Assembly (NCBI GenBank): GCA_026387055.1
Contig: JAPLML010000365.1
Span: 1-12,200, forward strand
Direction: 5' to 3'
Source of the DNA: Planctomycetota bacterium
Lineage (GTDB): Bacteria > Planctomycetota > Phycisphaerae > FEN-1346
DNA: 12,200 nucleotides
Positions 5,984 through 11,747 of the stretch are shown here, piece after piece (within the stretch, counting starts at the first letter, position 1; each line of letters opens with the position of its first letter). Under the pieces are notes generated by a model. It was not told the origin of the DNA. It ran no database searches and was given only the letters and a program-made list of their open reading frames with translations. Made by a program: the position numbers and the translations under genes.

Positions 5984-6637
5984 CTAATCGCGCAGCTCGA
6001 CGTGCCAGTAGGCCGTGTCAAGGAATTGCTTCCACGAGCGGTACTTCTCGTTGCCCGCGTGCAGGCTGATGACGGGGCTGAAACGCGGCTGCACCGGCGG
6101 GCGGATGAGGCGCAGCCCCGCCTCCTCCGGCGTCCGGCCACCCTTGCGGACGTTGCATTTCATGCACGCGCAGACGACGTTTGGCCACACGGTCCGCCCG
6201 CCCCGGCTCCGCGGGACGACGTGGTCGATCGAAAGCTCGGTGGTCTTGAACTTCCTGCCGCAGTACTGGCAGCGGTTCCCGTCTCGGGCGAAGAGGTTGC
6301 GGCGGTTCAGGCGCACCCGCGTCTTCGGGATGCGGTCGTAGCTGAGCAGGCGGATGACCCGCGGCACGGCGATCTCGAACCGCACCGTCCGGACCCACTC
6401 GTGCGATGCCGGCTGGAACTGCCGCCGAAGCTGCGAGATCTCGGTCCACGAGGAGAAGTCGTAGCAGTTGAACGACTCGTCCTCGACCGACACCACCTCC
6501 GCCACGTGCTTCCACAGCAGGACGAACGCGTGCCGCGCGCGCACCACCCGCACCGCCATGAACAGGCGGTTCAGAACCAGGACGCTCGTGTCCAGGGCGC
6601 TCGGGCCGGAAACCACCATGGCTACTGCCGTACTCAT
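5984..6637 (-). CDS. HNH endonuclease
   Basis: Predicted metal-dependent nuclease of 217 residues. The C-terminal half holds a complete zinc-stabilised beta-beta-alpha-Me fold: CQYC (123-126), the catalytic IDHVVPRSRGG (137-147, with D138-H139), N153 and CMKCN (158-162), followed by K and G residues usual for the family. The N-terminal 110 residues (LNRLFMAVRVVRARHAFVLL and so on) form the helical extension commonly seen on stand-alone HNH proteins in planctomycetes and cyanobacteria; its target is not established. ATG 6637 has AAAGG about 8 bases upstream; an in-frame ATG lies at 6619. No methylase or other restriction partner is adjacent, so it is a solitary nuclease, not an evident restriction system. 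Confidence 0.88.
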   Translation of the reverse strand: MSTAVAMVVSGPSALDTSVLVLNRLFMAVRVVRARHAFVLLWKHVAEVVSVEDESFNCYDFSSWTEISQLRRQFQPASHEWVRTVRFEIAVPRVIRLLSYDRIPKTRVRLNRRNLFARDGNRCQYCGRKFKTTELSIDHVVPRSRGGRTVWPNVVCACMKCNVRKGGRTPEEAGLRLIRPPVQPRFSPVISLHAGNEKYRSWKQFLDTAYWHVELRD

Positions 6638-6714
6638 CCGCCGACCTTTCGAAAACGGCTTGAAACCGTCGGAATCTTAACGTAAAGCCGGGGGCGCGTC
6701 CAGAGGGAATCTTT

Positions 6715-6763
6715 GTCTCGGCGCGGGCTTGGGTGGCATGGCCACCCACGAGACGAGGGCCTA
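6715..6763. repeat. GTGGCCAT palindrome abutting the M55 stop codon
   Basis: The hairpin GGGTGGC-ATG-GCCACCC (6731-6747) lies inside outer arms GTCTCG (6715-6720) and CGAGAC (6749-6754). The 20 bases 6731-6750 are the reverse complement of 2268-2287. On the minus strand it starts right at the aminopeptidase stop, which reads TAGGCCC, as at the end of rnpA. Confidence 0.85.
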
Positions 6764-7537
6764 CGGCAGAATCCCCAGCGGATCGCTCGTCACCCAGCGG
6801 AGGGTCCGGGCGTCGAGGCGCTCCATGCCCTCTTTCCCGGCGGCGCCGTCGCAGTAGTCCGCCCGGTTGAACTCCAGGGTGATTTCCATCGGCTTCGCGG
6901 GGACGAGCGGCTTGGCCTTTCCGGACAGCGCGACGGCCTTTCTCGCCGCCTCGCGGAGGCGGGCCCGTGCCTCTTTCGTCTCGACCAGCTCGGCGCGGTT
7001 GCGGCCCAGGCCGCGTTTGACCACGGCCGTCTCGAGGGGGTTGAAGAACTGGCGGGCCTCGATGCACGCGGCCTCGTCGCCGCTGACCATCAACATGGGC
7101 ACGCCCCAGTTGCCCGCGACGATCGCCCACTGCGCCAGCTCCCCCATCCGCCGCCGGTTGATGGAGTAATCGTGCCAGGAGACCGAGGACTGCGTGTGGT
7201 CGAGAAAGGCGTTCATCGTGCCGGCCATGGCGTGGGCGCCGATGAAGAACGTGCCCTGGTAGGAGGCGTCGAGGATGCCCCACCACTTCTTGTTCGGCCG
7301 GGTGTCGTTCTCGGCCCGCGGGTCGAGCATGCCGGCCAGGAAGTTATTGCCGCCGCCGTGGCTGTCGAGGACCGTGACGTGCTTCGCCCCGCCGGCGAAG
7401 GCGCCGTCGACGGCGGCGTTGAGATCGCCCATGAGGAGCTCGCAGCACTCGCGGTACCGTCCGCCCGCCCGCTCGGTCATCTCCATCGAGTCGATGCCCG
7501 TGATGCCTTCGAGGTCGGTGTGGATGTAGATTTTCAC
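6761..7537 (-). CDS. M55-family D-aminopeptidase, DppA-like
   Basis: Cytoplasmic zinc peptidase expected to remove N-terminal D-amino acids from short peptides such as D-Ala-D-Ala. The 258-residue product is slightly shorter than Bacillus DppA. The metal ligands are all in place: D8 and E10 in HTDLEGITG, H60 in DSHGGG, H102 in GAHAM and E133 in RRMGELAQW; the presumed catalytic histidine is H114 in FLDHTQS. The start is GTG 7537, decided by GGAGG 7 bases upstream and by the MKIYIHTD N-terminus. It follows the TIM-barrel gene by 15 bases, so the two form an operon. The pairing hints at peptide or cell-wall fragment catabolism, but the link is inference. Its TAG stop runs directly into a palindromic repeat. 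Confidence 0.92.
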   Translation of the reverse strand: MKIYIHTDLEGITGIDSMEMTERAGGRYRECCELLMGDLNAAVDGAFAGGAKHVTVLDSHGGGNNFLAGMLDPRAENDTRPNKKWWGILDASYQGTFFIGAHAMAGTMNAFLDHTQSSVSWHDYSINRRRMGELAQWAIVAGNWGVPMLMVSGDEAACIEARQFFNPLETAVVKRGLGRNRAELVETKEARARLREAARKAVALSGKAKPLVPAKPMEITLEFNRADYCDGAAGKEGMERLDARTLRWVTSDPLGILP

Positions 7538-7552
7538 GGCGTGCCTCCGCAG

Positions 7553-8371
7553 CTACCAGATGCGCTTCAGCGCCTCGCCCACGCGGCGAATCGCTTCCTC
7601 GCCGGGCAGCGACGCGAGTTCCTTCACGAACGGTTCCGGCACCACGGGCCCGTCATAGCCGATCTTCCTCAGGGCCGCAAGGAACCCCTTGAGGTCCTCG
7701 ACGCCTGTCTCGCCGGGCAGGCATCGCACGTTGTCCTTCTGGGCGTCGACGGGGACGCCCGCCGGGGCGTCGTTGATATGGACGTATACCACCTGCTCAG
7801 GTGCGAGGGCCAGGATGTCCTCGACCGTTCCGAGCGAGGTATACCAATGCCACGAATCGAGCAGGAGGCCCGCGTTCGGGCCGACGGCGTCGGCCAGCTC
7901 CAGCATGTGCTCCATCGTGCGGACGAACGGGTACTTGTGGCCCATGCGCGCCGTCTTCGGGCCGATGAACTCCAGGCCCAGCCGGCACCCGTGCCGCGCC
8001 AGGACGCGGGCCGCCCGGCCGAGACGCTGGGCGTGCCACGCGAAGTTCTCCGTGAACGGCCGCGCGTCGGAGAAGGGCAGGATCCAGGTGGCGAACCGCG
8101 TCACGCCGATCTCGGCGGACCGGGCAGCGATACCCTGAAGCGCGACGATGGCGCTGTCGTACGCCTTGTCGTCGCCGTAGAGGTTGACGGGCAGGCCTGT
8201 CCCGCCGACCTTGAGGCTGTGCTGGGCGAGGGCGTTGGTGACCTTCGCGGCCGGCGCCGCCGGGTCGATGCCGACGTCGATTCCCTCGAATCCGTACTTG
8301 CAGGCCAGGGGCAGGCACTGGTCCCATGGCAGGTTGACGCCGATCGCGCCGGGGTTCAGGCAGCGGAACAT
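7553..8371 (-). CDS. Sugar-phosphate isomerase/epimerase-like TIM barrel
   Basis: Xylose-isomerase-like (AP endonuclease 2 superfamily) enzyme of 272 residues, likely isomerising or epimerising a sugar or inositol-type substrate; the exact substrate is unknown. Predicted metal ligands lie at the ends of barrel strands: E134 (GLEFIGP), D172 (LLLDSWHWY), H198 (YVHINDAP) and E246 (VVPEPF). The barrel starts at CLNPGAIGVNLPW. The start at ATG 8371 is chosen over upstream in-frame starts (up to 8434) because AAGGAGA lies 7 bases before it and upstream codons overlap the promoter. First gene of a two-gene operon with the M55 peptidase. Such TIM barrels are abundant in planctomycetes, where they often accompany carbohydrate-degrading genes. 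Confidence 0.88.
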   Translation of the reverse strand: MFRCLNPGAIGVNLPWDQCLPLACKYGFEGIDVGIDPAAPAAKVTNALAQHSLKVGGTGLPVNLYGDDKAYDSAIVALQGIAARSAEIGVTRFATWILPFSDARPFTENFAWHAQRLGRAARVLARHGCRLGLEFIGPKTARMGHKYPFVRTMEHMLELADAVGPNAGLLLDSWHWYTSLGTVEDILALAPEQVVYVHINDAPAGVPVDAQKDNVRCLPGETGVEDLKGFLAALRKIGYDGPVVPEPFVKELASLPGEEAIRRVGEALKRIW

Positions 8372-8405
8372 GGCAATCTCCTTGCTGGAGGCACGGGTGA
8401 GCATG

Positions 8406-8434
8406 ATGATACAGTGATTCCTTGGCGCCTGCAA
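8406..8434 (-). promoter_or_regulatory. Promoter of the TIM-barrel/M55 operon
   Basis: The minus strand has TTGCAG (8429-8434) and TATCAT (8406-8411) separated by 17 bases. Transcription would start near 8399, about 28 bases before the chosen start codon at 8371, which supports that start over longer versions. Confidence 0.65.
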
Positions 8435-8460
8435 GAATTCCGTTCCGATATCTGTAAGGC

Positions 8461-8590
8461 TTCAGTCTCAGGGGTGGCATGGCCACGCGCCTTTGCGTGG
8501 CCATGTTCCTGCGAACTTCGGGGCGCATGGCCACGCACAGCGCCCGCCACGGCGGGCAGGCTGTGGCCATGCCACCCGAAACTGAGGATT
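8461..8590. repeat. Mosaic GTGGCCAT palindrome array, about 125 bases
   Basis: Four copies of ATGGCCAC/GTGGCCAT alternate in orientation. The outer ends are inverted: TCAGTCTCAGGGGTGGCATG and onward (8462-8486) against GTGGCCATGCCACCCGAA plus ACTGAG (8563-8586). Inside, ATGGCCACGC and GCGTGGCCAT (8479-8504) form a perfect 10-base stem around GCCTTT, and GCCCGCC/GGCGGGC (about 8542-8557) forms another. The right end matches 2273-2305. It fills the divergent spacer between the TIM-barrel promoter and the epimerase gene. Confidence 0.85.
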
Positions 8591-8671
8591 ACGGCACACG
8601 AAAGAATGCAGTGGAAATGCGCCGCCGCAGTTGGTATGCAAGGGCGTCCACGAGAAGCGGGAGGGCAGGGC

Positions 8672-9688
8672 ATGGCGCGGTTCACGGTCAAGCGCAGCAC
8701 GTTCGGGACGCATGAGACGGTGGTCCTCGAGGACTCTGCCGGCGGGACGAAGGCGGTTCTGGCCCGCCTCGGCGCGTCGCTCCTTTCGTTCCACGTTCCC
8801 CTGGGCGGCGGGCCCTTCGACATCACCGACGGCTTCGCTACCCCGGAAGAACTGGCCCAGAGGAGCTGCGGCCGGGCCATCCTCATGGCCCCGTTCTCGA
8901 ATCGCATCGACGACGGCAAATACGAGTTCGGCGGCCAGGTCCACGACCTCGGCGTCACCGACACGAAGAACCGCGTGATCCTGCACGGGTTCGTCTCGAA
9001 GGCCGCTTGGGACGTGACGGCCGAGACCGCCGGCGACGCGTCGGCCTCGGTGACCTTCATCACGCGGGCGATCCGGCAGGGGGCCTTCCGCGGCTACCCG
9101 TTCGACGTCGACGTGTCGGTCGCCTACACGGTGAAGCCGGCGAGGCTGGAGGTGGAGATGGCGGCCCGCAACGTCGGCAAGACCGACGCCCCGTTCGGCG
9201 GCGGGTGGCACCCGTACTTCCGCACCTCGGCGAAGAAGATCGACGCGCTGCGGCTCATCATCCCTTGCCGCACGAGGATCGCGACCGACCAGCGCCTCCT
9301 GCCCCTTGCGGGCGACGCGGCCTACGTGCCGATCGAGAAGGCGCCGGAGTTCGATTTCCGCCCCGGCCGGCCGGGCGACGGCAACGTTCTCGGGAAGCGG
9401 TTCATCGACGGCGCGTTCGCGGACCTCGAGACGGACTGCGGCGGGTGGGCCCATACCACCATCGAGGACGTTGAGACGCGGCGGCGGATCGTCGTCTTCC
9501 AGGAACGCGGCCTGATGCACGTGTTCACGGGCGACCCGCTGCCCGTGCGCGGGCGGCTGGCCCTTGCCCTCGAGCCCGTGGAGTTCATGACGAACGCCTT
9601 CAACCGCCCCGAGTGCCGCGCGGGCATCACGCTGAAGGCCGGGGCCGAGCGCCGCTTCCGTTTCGGCGTCGAGGCCGCGACGTTCTGA
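8672..9688 (+). CDS. Aldose 1-epimerase-like protein (galactose mutarotase fold)
   Basis: Predicted interconversion of alpha and beta anomers of an aldose, in the cytoplasm. The 338-residue product shows the family motifs in order: SNRIDDGKYEF (76-86), where N77-R78 match the substrate-binding NR; LHGF with H105; WHPYF with the catalytic acid candidate H180; and a late LEPVEFMTNAFN, where E301 is the likely catalytic base. Length is normal. The ATG at 8672 is preceded by GGGAGGG about 7 bases away; the same frame is open far upstream, but that part is antisense to other genes. It is divergent from the TIM-barrel/M55 operon across a palindrome-rich spacer; all could act in sugar use. Substrate specificity cannot be read from sequence. 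Confidence 0.9.
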   Translation: MARFTVKRSTFGTHETVVLEDSAGGTKAVLARLGASLLSFHVPLGGGPFDITDGFATPEELAQRSCGRAILMAPFSNRIDDGKYEFGGQVHDLGVTDTKNRVILHGFVSKAAWDVTAETAGDASASVTFITRAIRQGAFRGYPFDVDVSVAYTVKPARLEVEMAARNVGKTDAPFGGGWHPYFRTSAKKIDALRLIIPCRTRIATDQRLLPLAGDAAYVPIEKAPEFDFRPGRPGDGNVLGKRFIDGAFADLETDCGGWAHTTIEDVETRRRIVVFQERGLMHVFTGDPLPVRGRLALALEPVEFMTNAFNRPECRAGITLKAGAERRFRFGVEAATF

Positions 9689-9693
9689 GCATC

Positions 9694-9777
9694 CCTGTGG
9701 CACGGCCGGCTTGTCCGGCCGTGGGGATGCGCCGCCCCCTTTCGCACGGCCGGACAAGACCGGCCGTGGCACACAGG
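9694..9777. repeat. 84-base composite element with paired CACGGCCGG hairpins
   Basis: Two hairpins with identical arms CACGGCCGG and CCGGCCGTG: 9701-9723 around CTTGT and 9745-9768 around ACAAGA, so the loops are also near reverse complements. Outer ends CCTGTG (9694-9699) and CACAGG (9772-9777) are inverted. It starts 5 bases after the epimerase stop and ends 18 bases before the next gene. Confidence 0.85.
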
Positions 9778-9795
9778 TCCCAGAGCACTTACCCC

Positions 9796-10443
9796 ATGCG
9801 ATTGTTCCTCAAAGTCCTCGCCGTGACCGTGGTTCTGGCGGTGCTGCTGCTGGCGGGCTTTGCCCTATGGGGTGGCGCGTTCGAGCGGCTCTTCAGCCAG
9901 GAGGCGAGTGTCCGCTGGTTCCAGGAGTCGCGGCCGTGGGCCTGGGCGGCGGCGATCCTCCTCCTGGTGGGCGACCTCCTGCTGCCTGTCCCCGCCAGCG
10001 GCATCATGGCGGCCCTGGGGAACGTGTACGGCGTCTTTCTCGGCACGCTCATCGGCGCCGCCGGCGCTGTCCTGAGCGGCATGCTGGGCTATGCGATCGC
10101 GCGTCTTGGCGGAAAGCGCCTGGCGGGCCTGCTGGCGGATGAGCAGGAACTCGATCGGTTCCGCGCGTTCTTCGACCGATGGGGCGGCTTCGCGGTCATC
10201 GTCAGCCGCCTCATGCCGATCCTGCCGGAGGTGACCTCGCTCCTGGCGGGCCTGGCGCGGATGCGGCTCTCGCGGTTCGTCCTGGCGCTGGTCCTCGGGT
10301 GTGTCCCGGCGGCCGCCCTGTTTGCTTACCTCGGCAACGCCTCGCGCGAGCAGCCGTGGTGGGGCCTGGCCCTCGCGGTCGGCATACCGCTTGTCATCTG
10401 GCCGGTGTTTCTGCGGGCGCTCGGCCGGAAGGCGAAGGCGTAG
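9796..10443 (+). CDS. TVP38/TMEM64 (DedA superfamily) membrane protein
   Basis: Integral membrane protein of 215 residues. DedA-superfamily proteins are implicated in lipid-carrier flipping, membrane homeostasis and drug or pH tolerance; the specific role here is open. Hydrophobic segments lie at about 6-26, 50-72, 77-103, 131-152, 160-180 and 187-208. Family features include the reentrant-loop-like LLLPVPASGIMAALGNVYG (61-79), a glycine-rich GTLIGAAGAVLSGMLGY helix, and SRLMPILPEV (137-146), where R138 and the prolines match the conserved R-x-x-P motif. ATG 9796 is at the N-terminal basic/hydrophobic boundary; no strong Shine-Dalgarno is seen. It follows the epimerase by about 107 bases filled with a repeat. 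Its TAG stop is followed at once by a hairpin. Confidence 0.87.
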   Translation: MRLFLKVLAVTVVLAVLLLAGFALWGGAFERLFSQEASVRWFQESRPWAWAAAILLLVGDLLLPVPASGIMAALGNVYGVFLGTLIGAAGAVLSGMLGYAIARLGGKRLAGLLADEQELDRFRAFFDRWGGFAVIVSRLMPILPEVTSLLAGLARMRLSRFVLALVLGCVPAAALFAYLGNASREQPWWGLALAVGIPLVIWPVFLRALGRKAKA

Positions 10444-10462
10444 GCCGGGGCGCAGCCCCGGC
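10444..10462 (+). repeat. 19-base hairpin directly after the TVP38 stop
   Basis: GCCGGGGC and GCCCCGGC pair perfectly around GCA, starting at the first base after TAG. A short GTTT follows (10463-10466), so a weak terminator is possible. It matches the hairpin behind the convergent dehydrogenase at 13 of 19 positions. Confidence 0.75.
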
Positions 10463-10484
10463 GTTTCCTCGCGCGGGCCTTGTG

Positions 10485-10604
10485 GTCCGTCACAATTGAA
10501 ACTGTCGGTAAGGTAAGCGCGGCGGGCAGTCTTGCCTGCCGCGCGGTGGGCAGGACTGCCCACCGCGCTACCCAGCTGCACTCACACGAACAAGTGTGAC
10601 GGAC
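10485..10604. repeat. 120-base composite element with two 28-base hairpins
   Basis: Outer inverted ends GTCCGTCACA (10485-10494) and TGTGACGGAC (10595-10604) are perfect over 10 bases. Inside are two hairpins sharing GCGC: 10517-10544, arms GCGCGGCGGGCA and TGCCTGCCGCGC around GTCT; and 10541-10568, arms GCGCGGTGGGCA and TGCCCACCGCGC around GGAC. A further stem TCACAC/GTGTGA lies at 10582-10599. Architecture parallels 5858-5978, but sequence outside the hairpins differs. Confidence 0.85.
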
Positions 10605-10617
10605 TACTTGTCGGCGC

Positions 10618-10636
10618 GCCGGGGTGTTGTCCCGGC
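10618..10636 (-). repeat. 19-base hairpin directly after the dehydrogenase stop
   Basis: GCCGGG (10618-10623) pairs with CCCGGC (10631-10636). On the minus strand it begins immediately after the TAG stop, exactly as the hairpin behind the TVP38 gene does on plus. No T-run follows. Confidence 0.7.
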
Positions 10637-11662
10637 CTACAGTGCCCAGGGATGGAGGACGATCTTGCCGCACTTGCCCGCCAGTTGCAGCTCCCACGCG
10701 TCGCGCACGTTGGCGAGCGGCAGCGTGTGCGTGATGAACTTGTCGAGCAGGGCGGAGGACTCGCGGATGATCTGCATGATCTTCGGCGAGTCCCCGAGGT
10801 TGTAGTGCCAGACGCCGTGGAGCGTGAGGCCCTGGCGGATCGTATCGTCGCTGACGCGGATCACGAGGTCGCCCCCCTCGCCGACGAAGGCGACGTGGCC
10901 GCGCCGCCGGGCGGCATCGATCATGAGGCGCTGGGCGGCCGCCGCGCCGGAGCAGTCGACCGCCTTGTCGGCGCCGACGCCGCCCGTCAGGTCGCGGATC
11001 TTCGCCGGGGCGCCGGAGTCCGCCGGGTCGATGACCGCTTCGGCGCCCAGCGCCTTCGCGAGGGCGGCGCGGTACGGGTGGCCTTCCACGCCGATGACCC
11101 GGGCGCCGCGGTAGACGGCGTTGATGACCGCCCCCAGGCCGACGGGCCCCAGGCCGGTCACGAGCACCGTGTCAAACGCATTGACATTCATCCTCTGCAT
11201 CGCGCCGAAGGTCGGCCCCAGGCCGCAGCAGGCCATCCCGCCGTGGTCGTACGAGACGCCGTCGGGGATCGGCGCCAGCAGCCAGTCCTGCGCCACGAGG
11301 TACTGGGCGTACGTGGACGCGCCGGCCGTGTTGCCCGACGCCTTGAGGAGGTTCGGGGCCTGCCGGCAGTGGATGTAGTCGCCGGCGAGGCACAGGGGGC
11401 ACTTGCCGCAGCCCGCCTGGGGCATCACCGCGACGCGGTCGCCGACCTTGACGCGGCCGGGCTGCGCGACCTCGACCACCTCGCCGGCGGCCTCGTGGCC
11501 GAGGAACTCGACCGGCCGGCCCTGGTTGTCGCGGTAGGCCTTGTACTCGGTGCACAAGGGCGTGGCATGGACCTTGACCACCACGTACTCGCCCTTGGCG
11601 TGCGGATCGGGCCTGTCCACCATCTCGACCTGGCGCGGGCCGGTGATGATGACCTGTTTCAT
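10637..11662 (-). CDS. Zinc-dependent medium-chain alcohol/polyol dehydrogenase
   Basis: MDR-superfamily oxidoreductase of 341 residues. Catalytic zinc ligands are C37 and H56-E57 (LGHEAAGEV), with C145/C146 as candidates for the third position. The structural zinc lobe is complete: C85, C88, C91, C99 (GCGKCPLCLAGDYIHC). The Rossmann motif GLGPVG (170-175) is followed by an acidic E193 at the end of the second strand (VIGVEGHP), which favours NAD over NADP. This is known for sorbitol and threonine dehydrogenase relatives; the substrate here is not determined. ATG 11662 has GAGG about 9 bases upstream. It lies 85 bases after the isopropylmalate dehydrogenase-type gene on the same strand, so co-transcription is possible. 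Confidence 0.91.
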   Translation of the reverse strand: MKQVIITGPRQVEMVDRPDPHAKGEYVVVKVHATPLCTEYKAYRDNQGRPVEFLGHEAAGEVVEVAQPGRVKVGDRVAVMPQAGCGKCPLCLAGDYIHCRQAPNLLKASGNTAGASTYAQYLVAQDWLLAPIPDGVSYDHGGMACCGLGPTFGAMQRMNVNAFDTVLVTGLGPVGLGAVINAVYRGARVIGVEGHPYRAALAKALGAEAVIDPADSGAPAKIRDLTGGVGADKAVDCSGAAAAQRLMIDAARRRGHVAFVGEGGDLVIRVSDDTIRQGLTLHGVWHYNLGDSPKIMQIIRESSALLDKFITHTLPLANVRDAWELQLAGKCGKIVLHPWAL

Positions 11663-11680
11663 GGGGTGATCCTCGCACCG

Positions 11681-11698
11681 TGTGGGCCGCGGCCCACA
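11681..11698. repeat. 18-base perfect palindrome
   Basis: TGTGGGCCGCGGCCCACA is self-complementary over its whole length. It lies 19 bases upstream of the dehydrogenase start codon, a position suited to an operator or a structure at the ribosome site; it could equally be another dispersed palindrome. Confidence 0.7.
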
Positions 11699-11711
11699 TG
11701 ACTTGGCTGTT

Positions 11712-11743
11712 CAATCTGCAATCTTCAATCTGCAATCTGCAAT
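11712..11743. repeat. Heptamer tandem repeat CAATCTG
   Basis: Four heptamers in a row (CAATCTG, CAATCTT, CAATCTG, CAATCTG) and a trailing CAAT. AT-richer than its surroundings and located between two minus-strand genes, ending 4 bases from the stop of the downstream-positioned gene. Resembles in form the short tandem heptamers known from cyanobacteria. Confidence 0.9.
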
Positions 11744-11747
11744 GGTC

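Noticed and set aside
5984..6637. Restriction-modification or group I/II intron homing system around the HNH gene
   Set aside because: No methylase, reverse transcriptase or intron core is adjacent; the gene stands alone.
6713..8671. Plus-strand frame open without a stop and continuous with the epimerase, about 990 codons in all
   Set aside because: The first 650 codons are antisense to the M55 and TIM-barrel genes, whose catalytic residues are intact; only the part from 8672 is a gene.
11712..11743. CRISPR array
   Set aside because: Units are 7 bases in direct tandem with no spacers, and no cas gene is present.
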